Assembly (NCBI GenBank): GCA_003254905.1
Contig: QANU01104054.1
Location: 310,001-374,000, forward strand
Reading direction: 5' to 3'
Source of the DNA: Nissolia schottii
Taxonomy: Eukaryota; Streptophyta; Magnoliopsida; Fabales; Fabaceae
DNA: 64,000 nt
Shown here piece after piece: positions 1-13,174 of this stretch. The notes beneath the pieces are model-generated. The model had not been told where the DNA came from. It did no database searches and saw only the letters and a list, made by a program, of their open reading frames with translations. Within the stretch, counting starts at the first letter, position 1. Each line of letters opens with the position of its first letter. The translations under genes were made by a program, and so were the position numbers.

Positions 1-1395
1 ACTGAAATCCAGTAATCTATTACTGACACAGCAAAGTGTTTTCCAAGTGTTGCAAACCCTATAGAAGTGTTGCTAAATGATTTTAGGGTTTTAGCAAAAG
101 TGTTAGACTCGTTAGAATGAAAACCTTATGAGCCATTAACCATGATATCAATAACAAGTGCTAACTATTAAACTCTAAGGTAAAAACACTTGAACCTTCA
201 ATATGATGATCCGTTGATCGTTGCAATTCATCGGTTGTGTCTTTGCCTTTTTCTTGCTTTTTGTTGATGTTCTTGTCTTCATCAAAACCTAGCCATCAGA
301 GGTCAGAGAAAGAATCTTCTTCACAGGAAAAAGTTAACAGGTTTCTGTAGGATGCTGGTTAAGAAAACAAAAGAAATAAAAAATAAAAAAAACTTCTAAA
401 AAAATGAGACTTGTTAATTTTTAATATCATTACATAAATTAAAAACTTCAAAACTTATTATTTTGCTTCTTCAACTAATGCCCTTATAAAACCCTAATAA
501 TTATACGTATGAGAAATAATTTCTTTTAATGATTATAATGCATAATCAAATGAGAATATAAAAGTTTAATGATAAGGGTAATTATTTTTTTTTTAATATA
601 ATCCCTTGAAAATTTGGTTCTCTCATATTGAAAATGGTCATATTTGGTCATGTTAAGAAAGAGAAAAAGACAAAAACTTTAAACAAGTGAAATTCTTTAA
701 AAATTAATAGGACCATTATAAATATGTGCATCTTTCTTTCTCTTAATATGATCAATCATGACTATTCTTAAAATAAGAGGATCCACTGTCACTATTTTGT
801 GAAAATTATCAGAAAAAGTTGGTGAGCTAGTGGGCCGGATAATGGGTTTTAGAAACTCTTTTATTGGCCTAAAATTCAAAGTGAAGGGAAATGGGTTTTG
901 GCTAGCTCAAAAACACTTGGGCAAAAAAAACTCAGGCCCTTGTATGGAAATGTACCCAATTATTTAGAGCATCTATATAGCCTCAAAAAAGTTAGGAAAT
1001 ATCTCGATGTAAACTCAATACGTGTCCACTGTATAATCAACGAATCTTTGTACGTATTGTTGGTTTCATTGAATACAGTTTGTACGTATTGTTGGTTTCA
1101 TTGAATACAGTCACTCCCATGCACTTNAATATAGAAATTTAATGACAATTGAAAATAAAAATTATTCTTCTTATTATTTATGTTCGTTATAGTCATTTTA
1201 TATTTCAAGAATAACTTTATGGAATATTTACTAAACACTATTTTTGTGATTTCTATATTTTGAGAGCTACTTTAACTATATTTTACCAAACAATACTAAT
1301 AGAGCTTTTCAATAGCAACTTTTAAAGAGTTCAAAAAACTCAACAACTTTTAGAATGCCACAGCATTACCAAGCCAAGCATTAATCAATGATAAG
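1..1395. other. Gene-poor AT-rich DNA
   Basis: I see no gene here. The stretch is AT-rich with stops in all frames. The short open frames at 697-879 and 898-1104 have no recognisable protein signature, and the second runs through a tandem duplication. There is one undetermined base at 1127. Confidence 0.6.
1047..1110. repeat. Perfect 32-bp tandem duplication
   Basis: The 32 bases at 1047-1078 are repeated without a mismatch at 1079-1110. The undetermined base at 1127 lies 17 bp further on. A perfect short duplication beside an N can be a recent real event or a join artefact of the assembly. Confidence 0.9.
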
Positions 1396-1396
1396 T

Positions 1397-3497
1397 TGTG
1401 ACGACCCCAGAAATCGCCACCAGCACACACAAGACTAGTTCCCTTACGAAAGTCTCCTAACAATCATGAAAATGTGTAGCTTCAATAAATAAATAAAGAG
1501 AAAACCTTTTAAATAAAACTAAACATTATAAATAAAAATAAAGTCATTTATATAAAATATGACATTAAATAAGTAAAATATGAGACACTCTGTTTGTAAT
1601 CCATTGGAGCACTCTACTAACTAATATAAAGATAAACTATCCTAGTATTGAAATAAATTGAAAAAAAAAATACTCCACGACAACATGAAGTTCACCAAGA
1701 ATCCAATCTGCTGAGATCTGGTGAACGAGTGACGCATCTTGGTCAACATTATCAGAAAAAGGTTGATGAGGGGTGAGTCACCGCTTAGTGAATGACAAAC
1801 CCCACGACAACATGAGACAGTTCATAGTCATGACATGCAAATGCAATACTTAATATAATAACAATCATGAAAATATTTATATAATAATAATAGTAATAAT
1901 AATAATAATAATATGTAAAAGCATTTGGAAACATAACAAGTTGGGAGTTCTCTAAATAGACAATTCAAACATTGCGGTTTAGCTGTTCATGAAATGTTCG
2001 AGCTTTATGATCTTGTCCTACTCTACATGACATGATACATGACACGAGGCATTACAAGCCGTCATGTCCCAGTTTTACGATCTTGCCCTAAATCTACATG
2101 AATCCTATTCTACATTATGATTGTACAAGGTATACCAAGGTCAACGTAGACTATAGCTGACTTACAGTTCTATCCTAGATATAACTTCCTTAAAAATGGT
2201 TTAAACTGCATAACGTGATATAACATGAACATGATAACATAACTGATAACTGGTAGCTTAATATGACCTAATTCATAAATATTCATACACATGCAACATG
2301 ACATACTTAATGCAATAAAACATATGATCCCATGTAGTTCTAAAATAGTTTCATGACTTTCTAAAATAGTTTCGTAGATATTTTCATAGATATATACTTT
2401 CATAAATAAACAAGTTTCTAAACAAATAACTATTTTCATAAATAAGGAAATAACTAACTTCATAAACATTTAAAAGAAAATACTAAGTTCATCCTCCCTC
2501 CTAGGATGTCATAAACATGCATAAAATAAATAATTCTAAAAATAAGTACATGGTTTGAAAATAAATCGTGAAGAAAGCCACTCACCTGAAAAATGGTTGA
2601 CCGCTAATCAGTAATAACACTGGGAGCTCCTAACACCATACGTGGAGGCACTACTTCCCCACGGACTGAAAAACAAGAGGGATTAAAGAATAAAAAGAAT
2701 TGGAGTGAATAGTTTCACCAAAAAGGGAAACCTTTCAAGCTCTTGAGTGAATTAGTAAATCTAAATACTCACAAGAGGCTTCTATATATATAGGGGGCTC
2801 AAGATTCCCTTTTATCATGTTTCCTGATGTGAGACTTTACTCCCACGTCATTGCAGCGCCCTCATTTCTCCGTACTGCTGCAGTGCGCCTAGGGCACTGC
2901 AGTGCACAAGATCGTCCCATGCGGCAAAAGAAAATAACATGTACAATAACATATTTTTACTAGGCCATCTACTTGCTACTATAGTTGCATGCCCTGCATA
3001 AGCTGATGCTCCCCACTCCTGCTACCGTCAAAGGATGACTTTGTCACTGCGCCTGCTACTTAGGATCATAAGTAAACATGGTGAGAACTTGCTTCCTCAG
3101 TGGGAATTCTATAAAAATGACTCTTTCCATTTTATTTACTGATAATCCCGCCGCTCAGGGGGGTCTGTAGGTGGAGAATATAATCAATAAGACTCCCTAT
3201 TTAATTTTAATCCATACTAGTCTCAAACAACTTTATCTACTTACTAGGTGACAAGGAATATTAATCTTTGTTATCTAACTTTGTAACATCGAGCTTGCTA
3301 AGTAATCTCGTAGAACCTTTTGTGACATTAGGTCACTCATAGGTATACTTCACTGAACATAGAGGCTTTTACTTGTGATATCTAAGCATGCTCGCTCCTG
3401 AACTGACTCATGATATCTAATCATGCTCGCTACTGAATTAACTCATGATATCTAATCACACTCACTATGGAAATAACTCGATTGCGATTTCTAATCA

Positions 3498-3546
<49 letters not shown>

Positions 3547-6057
3547 CATGCATGTGGGAACTAATTAGGGACCCCTTATTGTGTACTCGTACCCCTATAG
3601 TCTCATTCAATTTTAGGATTCATTTATTACCTTTTAGCTTTAGCGTTTAACTTTCTAACGATCAAATCTAAGGTCACCCTAACTCTCCTAGTTGGCAACC
3701 TTTAATTCCTCATGATGCATTCATATTCTACATCAAGGCACATAAGACATATAGCAATTAAAGCAAAATCAAGCTCTATGTACTTGAATAATTACCCATA
3801 CAATTCATCAACAAATCTTTAGGAAATTCTCTCGTCGTCTTACCTATGATCAGTGACTTGGAGTTTGGGATACTTTGAGGTGACTCTAATCCCTTTTTTC
3901 CTTTTCTTAGCTCAAAGGTCATAGTTTTTTCTTAAATTCCCGGATTGCCCCTCAAGGATTCACATAATTCCCTTTTCGCCCAAAAATCCCAATTTTTTCA
4001 AAGATTTTATTTATCAAAATCCTAAAGGGTTCAAGACTTTACCCCCAAGGTTTTTGATATCTCTAAACTCATCTTTCATGCTAATTAACCCATATTTTTA
4101 CTCCAAATTTTTGAAATACCCATTTTCCCCTTTTGTATCCAAAATGTTGTTTTATTTAATTTACTCGAAAAATTCATAGGGGACTCAAAAATTTTGAAAC
4201 TTAACACCCCCACTCAATTTTTCATAGATATTTCAAAAACAATGTTATTTTTTCCAAAATAATTTCCCTGCATGCAAGAACAGCCTAGACGAAATTCAGT
4301 TCACAGTTTTCTCATCAAATTTCTAAACCCTCTAGTCAAGATTTTGACATAAAGTTTTCTTAATCAATTTCTCACAACTAAATCCAAATCAAAGTACCCA
4401 ACTCAGAGATTCAACATGCATGAAATTTAGAAATTTAAAGCAAATAAAATAAAGGAAATAGTTTAGTTTTGCCTAGCCTTTTCTTGAAGGCCAAAGTCTC
4501 GATGCTTACTGGGCCAGGAGACCCACCTCTAGCCTGTGAATTTCATTGCTTTGTCCTCTCCGTTAAGCCCCTTGGTAGCTTGATAAATTGTTGAGAGAGA
4601 TGTCAGAAATGATGATGAAAAGAATGGAGGAGAATTGTCTTCTTCAAGGGACCCGAATAGAGAGACAATGGTGGCTAGGAGGATGAAAAATCTTTGATGA
4701 TGGTGGCTCTATGGTGGTGGTGGCCGTGAGCTTTGATGTAGAGGAGAGTGGGACTGAAGATTTCACATGGAATAGAAGAGGAGAAGATCTGAATCAGGTT
4801 GGGAGATAAGAGAAAGCTTATGAGCAATTTTGGAGAAATTGGCTTTTGCATGGAATTATGTTTGTGATTAGTGTTTTGCCTTAGTTTATAAGGCAATTTA
4901 ATTTGTCTTCAGCTTGAGGATGCTGGCCGTGTGGCCCTATGGCAGAGGGGAGGCACATGCATGGTGACACGTATCACGCCACATATCGTCATGCATGTGT
5001 GGTGACCAACGGGATGTCTCGTAGAGTTTTTGAGCACGATTCAAGTCATTTCGAGACTCGAAAAGAGACATTTTAATCTCAAAAAATTAAAATTGATTTA
5101 GGGAAGGAGAATTATTTATTTTCCTTCAAAAATGGATAAAGAACTCATATTTTGTCTTAAAATGACCTCATATGAAAAAGGGAATGATCCTCTGGCTCTA
5201 AAGACCATGCTTAACTCCAAATCAGTTACCCAGGTTAGAGAAAGAGTATGATTTTCTAAGATAGATATAATATAAAATAAGGACTTTAAAGAGTGTGGAA
5301 AAACACATAAATTCATGCCAAGATCTTTCTCGTGTAGCCAGACATGAATTTAGGGCAATTGAGGTCCATCGGTTAACTGACAGGACATTCCAGGGCTTAT
5401 CAGGCAACTCAAGGCTCAGGAAAAGTTTTTCCCCCATTCTAAAACACCCAGTTTACCTTTCTAATTACTTTAATGAGCCTTTAAAAGTATAATTTAGATG
5501 TCGTGAGATGTATTGAAAGGATTTATAAATATGTCTCGGCTTAGTGGGCTTTTGTTCCTTGTAAATCAAACTTAAAAGGAAACTGAAGTATAAGCTTTGG
5601 ATGCATGTGCATCACTGAATAAAAATAAAACAAACAACTTGTGCTTTGATCCATTTTGGAGATTATGGTTTTGTTTGTGTTTTCTTTTAAATCTTCTTTC
5701 TTTGAGCGAAGTGAAATTGGTCACATGATGTGGTGAAGAGGTAACGGTGATATGTCGCATACATAGGTTCGCTACAAGATTGGGCAAGGAAAAGAAAGGT
5801 TCTCTTGGGAACTTTCTTCAAAGGCAAGGAAACAACATTTGAAGAAAAAAGGATGAGATACCACGGGGTGTGTCTCTTTGATGAAAGAATAAGGGATGGA
5901 CAATGAATCTCTTAATGTAGTTGTGGAGGTACCAGTGAAGGTAGAAAACAATTACCTTTGAGAAATTGGCTTATAGGTGACATAGGGTAAGGTTCTTTGT
6001 TGAGATCAGTTAGGCTTAGAGAATTATTTCTCTAGTTAGCGAAAAGTGTGGTGTTAC
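1397..6057. mobile_element. Possible decayed LTR-retrotransposon LTR-like block
   Basis: The block starts with TGTGACGACCCC, a common start of large Ty3/gypsy LTRs in plants, and a matching end (GGTGTTACA) occurs at about 6049-6057. Inside are non-coding features usual for such LTRs: CT-rich runs, T-rich tracts and no long open frame. No 5-bp target duplication flanks these ends, and no gag, protease or polymerase is visible. The limits are therefore guesses, and the block may be several nested remnants. It contains a (CT)n microsatellite at 3508-3543 and an (AAT)n run near 1882-1914. No gene was found in it. Confidence 0.3.
3508..3543. repeat. (CT)n microsatellite
   Basis: An uninterrupted run of about 18 CT units. 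Confidence 0.95.
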
Positions 6058-6217
6058 AGAGGATACCGGTGGTTTAGACAAAAAAAAGTCCTAATGTGGG
6101 ATTGCAATGATCCATTCATCCTATTTCCATTTCGCCCTCAACACCTTATTTCCTTCTCCACTTTCATAAATATTTCTTCTCCCTCCTTTGTGATGGAGTG
6201 GACATGTGTATCTATGA

Positions 6218-6586
6218 GGTTGCATTTGTTTGTTAATACAAGATATAAATACAGAAACATAAATACAAAGACATAGAGACAGAGACATAAAATAAGTCTT
6301 GTATTATGTTTGATGATGATGGTGAGTGGTTGGATTGGTTGCTTTCATATGTCAAGGGTAAAATTGATAATAAGAAAATATGTCATAGTTAAAATTGGAA
6401 GAAAAAAGTTTCATTAATGTGTTGTCTGAATCTCTTATCTCCATGTCCGAGCAAAATGGAGGTACAGAAAATACACTAATTTTCTATCATGAGACACAAG
6501 TTTTTGTACCTATTTCTATAACTAAACATGATTTTGTATTCTTGTGTCCATGTATTTGTGTCCTGTATTAGCAACCAAATGTAACC
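6218..6586. mobile_element. MITE with 3-bp target duplication, Harbinger/PIF type
   Basis: A 369-bp non-coding element. The 23 bases at 6218-6240 pair with the reverse complement of the 23 bases ending at 6586 with three mismatches; both ends start GGTT.CATTTG. The element is flanked by TGA at 6215-6217 and TGA at 6587-6589, the 3-bp target duplication expected of PIF/Harbinger-type insertions. A longer relative with similar ends sits at 28077-28808. It has no coding capacity, so it would be non-autonomous. Confidence 0.8.
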
Positions 6587-6589
6587 TGA

Positions 6590-8490
6590 GAAATAAAAAA
6601 AGTCCACATAAAAAGAGATGTGTTATTTGAATTTATTTTGACTGAGACATTATAACGGCTCATATCTTATTTATCATTGAATGAGATTCTTATGAGACTC
6701 ACACTCCATTGGAATCTCATCCAATGATGGATGGTGTCTAAGTTGACACAGTGTTCTATGTTTTTTCTTCGATAAGTGCATAATAATTTTATTACTCAAA
6801 CATGGGCAATGATCACCATTACCGTGAACCCTAAGCCACTGGAAACCAAACAACCGACATAGAGAAAAACCTAACAGAGAAAACTCAATGGGAGAAACCT
6901 TGTGTTAAATGAGTACGAACAATATTTTTCCAAGAAAAAAAAGCAAAGAAAGGTATAGGGTGTATAAGATGTGGATTAATAATGCCATTAGGTTAACCTT
7001 TTAGTCAAAGTAGCCTAATTCATGCTAAAGTCCAACACCAAAAGTCTATTGCAAACTCCAATATAAAGCCCATTATTTAAGTCAAAAAAGTTTTAATGCT
7101 AAATTTTTGGACATTGCTAGCATTTACTAGGATAATTTGAGTGAATGATACGTTTTGAACTATGGATGAAACATTTATATTTAGCTTCATTTTTAAAATG
7201 TGCTAAACACATTATAAAAATGTGGCTAAACACATTATAAAAATATGACTAAATGCATTCTCTATTTTACCCTTATTTCACATTTTTTTTCTCCTCTAAA
7301 CCTTAAACCCTAACACACCACCATCCACCAACTTAACCACTGCCACCACAACCTTAACAATTTAGCACCACCACAACCACCTTAACACCCACCACTTTAA
7401 CACCACATCCCCTGCCCTCCACCAACTTAACAACCACCATCACCTTAACACCATCACCAAATCCTTAACCACCACCACCACCACCACCACATACTTCATA
7501 AAACAAAAATTTAACACTCAGATCTAACAACACAAAGAAGCAGAAACAACCAGAATAAAAAAAAAAAAAGATAACAAAATCTACAACAAAATTCAACAAA
7601 AATTTAATATTTCGCAAGATCTACTAAAATCCCCTGCTCCCCCTATCCCATTTTCTCAGATCTATGATCATAACTTTTAGATCAGTGAGACAATGTTGCA
7701 TTGATTTCATTTTTCCATGACAAACAACAAGATGAGAAAAATAGAAAGCGCAAAATGTTATCAGATGCTAGCAGAATTACATTATCTAATTTTCCATATT
7801 TCCCTTACTTGTGCTCCTGATACGCCTCATACAATAAGCATGCGTTCAAATATCATTCCTTCGCATATACACAGAAGGCAAAAGCTGTCAGAAACAAATA
7901 AGTGAGACACCATTAGACTATGGTGGAACACTTACACTTAGCGACACTTTTAAAATATAATTAATTACATTTAACAAATGTGGGTAAAAACATTCTCATT
8001 GTTGCCTTCTTTCCCCCATCTCCCTCTTCCTGGTTCCTATACCATCTCAATGGAGGGTACTGCCGACCCTTTGCCCACTCCTTTCACTAGGCGTCACTGA
8101 ACCAGAAATCATCATTAACAAATCAAAAACACCATTAGAGATCTGAAATATATATATATATATGTGTGTGTGTGTATATATCCAAATACAGATTGGAGAA
8201 ATCTTTATCAAGCAATAGAAATGCCTCTTCAATGTTGAAACTTGATCTTTGCAATAAAAAAATAAATAAAGATTCAGATTTGATTTGATTCCTATGTTAA
8301 AAAGGAAGAAACTTTGCCATCTTCGCAATAAAAAACACAGTAGAATCTCAAAAAAATAATAACTAAGATCTTCTAACCCAGACTAGAACCAGAAGACCAC
8401 CATCATCCACCAAGTGTGCCGCCAACGGCTTCACGCCGTTTTCATCAAATTTTCATTTTTTACAAAAATAAGTCCTGTGTTATGATCGCA
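6590..8490. other. Intergenic DNA with CCACCA-rich tract and possible transposon sub-repeats
   Basis: I see no gene. A low-complexity CCACCA/CCACAA tract runs from about 7312 to 7495. Near 7165-7250 and 7935-7990 there are repeated motifs of the kind TTTAGC..CACTTTTAAAATGTG..TAAA, which resemble sub-terminal repeats of CACTA elements, but I could not place termini. A (TA)n(TG)n run lies at about 8152-8178. Confidence 0.5.
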
Positions 8491-8491
8491 C

Positions 8492-8680
8492 TATTAGAAT
8501 ATATAGTTGAAATAATTGATAATTGTAATTAATAATCGTAATAATTAGTTAGGATTAACTAATAGATTAGCTAACAAGAACCTATATATAGGTCTGCACC
8601 ACTTGTAATCTGTAACTTTTCTCATTCTATTAAATTCATTCACTTTCAATTCTCTCCTGTCTTTGTTTGATACCACGGAT
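8492..8680 (+). mobile_element. Possible copia-type LTR fragment
   Basis: The segment begins TATTAGAATATATAG, close to the usual TGTTAGAATATA start of copia LTRs. It then has a TATATATAGG box and a T/C-rich end with CATTCA repeats, as copia LTR 3' ends have. No second LTR or target duplication was found. Confidence 0.3.
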
Positions 8681-8713
8681 TTCAAGACACACTATCTTCT
8701 CTGTTTGTTCGTG

Positions 8714-8884
8714 ATGGAGTTTGTGGGCACAACTGTGAAGAAAGAGGTGAAGGGTGTTGGGATTGTCATCGGAACTGTGAAATCCCATAACCCTTCCTTC
8801 GGTTTCATCTAGATCCTCTACGACGGTGGCGATTGTGAGGAGCCGGAATCGTCCTTGAGGCGTTTGAAGAAAGAGCGAGGGTGA
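8714..8884 (+). pseudogene. Broken fragment of a DDT/PTM-like chromatin protein (Tudor-like segment)
   Basis: A reading frame opens with ATG at 8714 (MEFVGTTVKKEVKG...), is interrupted by TAG after FGFI, and resumes in the same frame with ILYDGGDCEEPESS to a stop at 8882-8884. This order, V-G-x-x-V-K-K-E, then G-x-V-x-S, then G-F, then Y-x-D-G-D-x-E-E, is what I recall from the small N-terminal Tudor-like segment of plant DDT/PHD proteins such as PTM. The parent protein is far longer and only about 55 codons remain. It sits just after an LTR-like segment, so capture or retrocopy is possible. The family match is from memory. Confidence 0.5.
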
Positions 8885-11324
8885 ATTTGGAAGAGAGGAA
8901 CAACGTCGTTGTCGATGTTCTACTTGTGGGGGACAGTGGCACTAGGCCGAGAGGAAGCCATAGCATCAGAGGCACCAAGGGCATGAGATTGCGGCGGTAG
9001 AGATATGGCCAAGGTGGATGAGGGGAGTGGGAGAAAAGGAAGAGCTGGAGGTGAGAGAGAGAAGACTGGAAGCAGAGTTTTATACAATTACAAGTATAAC
9101 CTTTTTTTTTTTTTTTACTTAGAGCATCATTTTCCATAAATAACACATTGCATATTAGAAAGCTCCTGAGTTTTTCACGCGGTATCAAAGTTTAAATGAT
9201 CTTTTTAACGTGGTATCAAAGTTTAAATGATCTTAGATATGATAGTGTGAGGAGAGATTATCGCAAAGTCTACCCACAACAAAGTGACTAGATTGATTGT
9301 CTACATAAAGGGAGAGGATTGCAACCGGACATGTGTGCGTACCAGAGGTCACAGTCCTGGCGTGACCTTCGCAGAAGGTGAATATCTGCATTTACACAAT
9401 TGAATTCTTCTGCACAACTAGACTTCTAGTTGAAATTTGCCATATTTGTTAGAGATAGAAATTTTAAATCATCATATAAGTTTTAATATTATTTTAAGAA
9501 TTATCGTTTCTAAAAGCTTAAATTATTAGATGAAGATAATAAAATGATTTATATATGACATGTTTCCTCACGTCGGAGCCTAGTGAACATGAACAATGTA
9601 TAAGATTACTTTATACCTTGTGCTAAAATTAAAATTTGAAACATTTTTAAAAGGATGATGTCGTGATAATCGAACTCTAACTCACTTGATAATAGAGAAA
9701 CTCTAATACCATTAAAGACTTGCATGAGCTTGACTTAATTTCAAAATTTAACTCAAGAAAAAAGAGTTGTGTTATGCATTTTATGAAGACTATTTAGACT
9801 TTATTAATAAATAATGTGAAATTCTAATATTTCATCTTAGGACCTCAAGTTTTGCTATAACTTGTGAGGGCTAATTAAGTATATATGCTAAATCTATACA
9901 TATTTACACGTGCAAAGAAACATAACTTAGACAATTCGGCCCTCATATTAAAAGAGATACTCAAGATTTAAAAATTTGCTTAGTTCATATCACAATATTG
10001 GATAGTCAAACTAGAATCATTACTAGTCTTTCCTTTTATCCTTTGCTTACCCCTTAAATGCTACTTCCTAAAGGGATATCCTTAAAATATCTTATGTTCC
10101 TCAAATGAAAAGTATGCCAAAAGCTACAAAGATGCGTTCTTTAACTGTATATTATTTATTTATTTATTTATTATAGAATGGAATTTTCTAAAATCTCAGT
10201 TCAAAATAACAAGGTGAAGTATTAGCATCACGGTAAGTTATTTCTAAAACGGTTTTATTTTAACCCCACCATCACGATTGGTCATTAAAAAAAAAAAATC
10301 TAATGGCTATTAGCATTTCATTAAAATTCAAGAAATTTTTTTGGTCTCATTTAGGATTGTTTTTCAAATATTGTCATATAAGCAATCACACAATTTTTTT
10401 CCTATAATGCGAATTTGTCAATTAAATCTTTAAGATGTGTATAAAGCAATCAGTCAGAGGGGAAATAATTCAATAGAAAAATCAAAAGGAAAAGTTAGAG
10501 AGACTTCTGTCCGGAAAAAAAAATGATCCTGGCTATAATATATGCTTAGACAAGAACAAAGAATAAAGTGATTTGATTCTTTCAGTGATCACAAGTTGTA
10601 GGAAGAGACATGATTTGAAAATACGGGAAAAAGGATAAATTTGATAAATATTCTATGAAAGAATTTCAATAAAGAATTTAGCAAAATAAAAAAGAAAATG
10701 AAAGAAAGCAAATCTACCTCAATACATGGAGAATATTGATTAGTTAAAAGCAAGCATAACAATATATACTCAACCTTTAGATTGCTAATGTTAAACGTGT
10801 TACATTGAATTCGTTGTACCCAAAAAAAAAAAAGTGTGGACATTTTGTCAAAGAGATGCTAAAATATTTGTCTCATCACCACAGATTATTATATCACTTT
10901 CTAATTATGTATTAGAATTCTAATTATAAACAGACAAGTCCCATGTTTTAATGCAAAACGCAGGGCTTAGCATCTCTAACCAAATTCAAATTGGCTGGAA
11001 ATTACAAAAGCAGAAGATATATATAATCCTTTAGAAATTGATAATAAGGGAATCATAACAATTCTAATAGCACGTTTATATGAGTGTGCCACTGAGAGAG
11101 AAAAGAGAGGTCCAAAACATACGGCTATAAAAATGATGGCATTATTATGGAATTTGATCCATTCCATGCAATTTTGACCTGGCAGCTCAGTTATTACCAG
11201 GGAAAAGAGGAACATATGCTGAGAAACATAAACGCTGTTGCGGGCTTCCCTTCTTAATTTAACACTATCATATACACAATTATTTTTTTGATGCGATACA
11301 CTATACACTTTAATAATGTCGATG

Positions 11325-11326
<2 letters not shown>

Positions 11327-11369
<43 letters not shown>
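11327..11369. repeat. (TA)n microsatellite
   Basis: An uninterrupted run of about 21 TA units. Confidence 0.95.
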
Positions 11370-11373
<4 letters not shown>

Positions 11374-12070
11374 TCATCTTCATGTTCATTAGGCTTAATC
11401 TGTGAGATGTATACTCTGACAAATTAAAGTTGTCTCATAGTTTAGTATCTTTATTCAATTGTACATATAATTATTGTTTTTTTTATCCATTTTATTTTAG
11501 AACTATTACTATCGTAGATTAATATTGGTCGATTGTTCTAATTTAACAAAAAATCTCATGTTCGAGTCTTAAATATACAATTGTGTTAAATTTTTTTAAA
11601 ATTTTTTATTGTCCAAAAAGTTTTAGCTAACTTAAACAAGATTGACTACAGTAAAATAATATCTGTCGTCTAAAAAAAAGAGCTAGCTATATGCTTACGG
11701 TGATAATAATAAATTACAGGATGGGGAAGAGAGCGTTCAAAACTTGGGGAGTAACATTTTATATAACAAAATAAAAAAGCAGGCAATATGGCGACAAAGG
11801 CCAAAGTGCCATCAAATTAAGAGTAATAAACTAACAGAAAGCAAAATAGGGGGAGCGAGTGATATCATAGCAAATTGGACCTCGGTCTTAATCATCTTTC
11901 TCCAAAACTGTCCAAAAGGGTTATCGCAGATCTCGTGCGATTTAAAGAAAAAACAAACAAAACGCAAAAACATCTTTAACAACCCACAACCCCACACAAA
12001 TCATTTCATTGTGTGCTTCTCAGAGAATATGCTACTCACACTCACTCTTTTATTTATTTATTTATATATA

Positions 12071-12168
12071 CAAACCTAAATCCTTATAAGATATAGCTTA
12101 AAGCATTTGTAAAAAGTTGTATAAATTGTATTTGTTATGAACTAAAATTTTATAAGGATTTAGGTTTG
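12071..12168. repeat. Short hairpin: perfect 19-bp inverted repeat
   Basis: CAAACCTAAATCCTTATAA at 12071-12089 is exactly reverse-complementary to 12150-12168, leaving a ~60-bp loop. This is the shape of a tiny foldback element. No target duplication is evident. Confidence 0.75.
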
Positions 12169-13067
12169 AGATGATCTGGATAATACATTCAACTCGTTCA
12201 CATGCGTGCCCGAATTAAAGACTTTTAAAAGTTACAAAACATGACATAAGTTCTCGTGAAATTGTAAACGTTATAACGTTACAAAATTTGACATAAGTGC
12301 ATGCGAACATTACAAATATCCTAAGAGTCACATTTACACTATAAAGAGTGGTTCTTGCTACATACTAATTTGGCGTGAGAGTGATTTTTGTAGGTATCAC
12401 CACTGTCGAGCTAGTCGACAACCACTTTGTGCCACTATCTCAGAGAGTTCTCAACTCTAGTGCCTTGCATGAGGTAATAGTTACTAGTTATCTCTGGTTC
12501 AACTGAATTTCCCACAACAGTAATGATAATTAAATTAATAGGTCTAACTCAATTACAAAAGCTATTTTCAGGAGAAGGGTGTCTTAATCTTATAAAGACT
12601 ATTTATGCTTTATCTTTAAGTAATGTGAGACTTTAACACCCTCTCACGCTCAAGAATGATCATATGGAGCGTGGACTTTGAAGGAATAAACATTTGCATG
12701 TGGGTGAGCTCAATAATGATCTTATAATAGACTCTGATATCATATTGATAATTAAGCAGGGTTATTGTTCAACACATTCACAAAAATTGTAGAGTCAATC
12801 TTAGAATAGTATTTCATACTCTTATCTAATAATTCTCTCCTTAATATCGAAGCAGACAAAAACAAATGATTACAAAAATCATTTCTCATTATTAAATGAT
12901 ATTTGAGTCTCATGCAATGGAAAGAGCAACCACTTGCTAGCACTTCAAGTTGATATATTACTACACAAATGAAAACACAATTCTATGTGGCGTTACAATG
13001 TACACCTAATAATATTTTTTTGTATTTTAAGCCTTGACAGAGAGATGCCCCATGTTCACACCTCACC

Positions 13068-13074
13068 TATATAT
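13068..13074 (+). promoter_or_regulatory. Putative TATA box of the ABCB gene
   Basis: TATATAT preceded by C lies about 100 bp upstream of the start codon at 13175, in an otherwise GC-richer stretch. Position fits a plant core promoter. There is no transcript evidence. Confidence 0.4.
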
Positions 13075-13174
13075 GAAGCAGCCTGAGGAGACAAATATCT
13101 CATAATTAGTTTCATCTAGATCTCTTCTTAAGGCCCCTCACACAAAGACTGAAGAAGAAGGGAGAAAAACTTAA

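Larger units (their letters stand above)
8885..13067. other. Intergenic DNA upstream of the ABC transporter
   Basis: I see no gene. Contents: two near-identical ~28-bp units containing GGTATCAAAGTTTAAATGATCTT at about 9179-9235; two diverged copies of one dispersed repeat at about 9650-9840 and 12530-12680 (both with ACTCAA, AAGACTATTTA and AATGTGA blocks in the same order); a (TA)n run at 11327-11369; and a small perfect inverted repeat at 12071-12168. The open frames here are short and without recognisable motifs. Confidence 0.5.

Noticed and set aside
9178..9240. TGGTATCAAAG considered as a retrotransposon primer-binding site
   Set aside because: It is duplicated in tandem and no LTR end lies directly before it.
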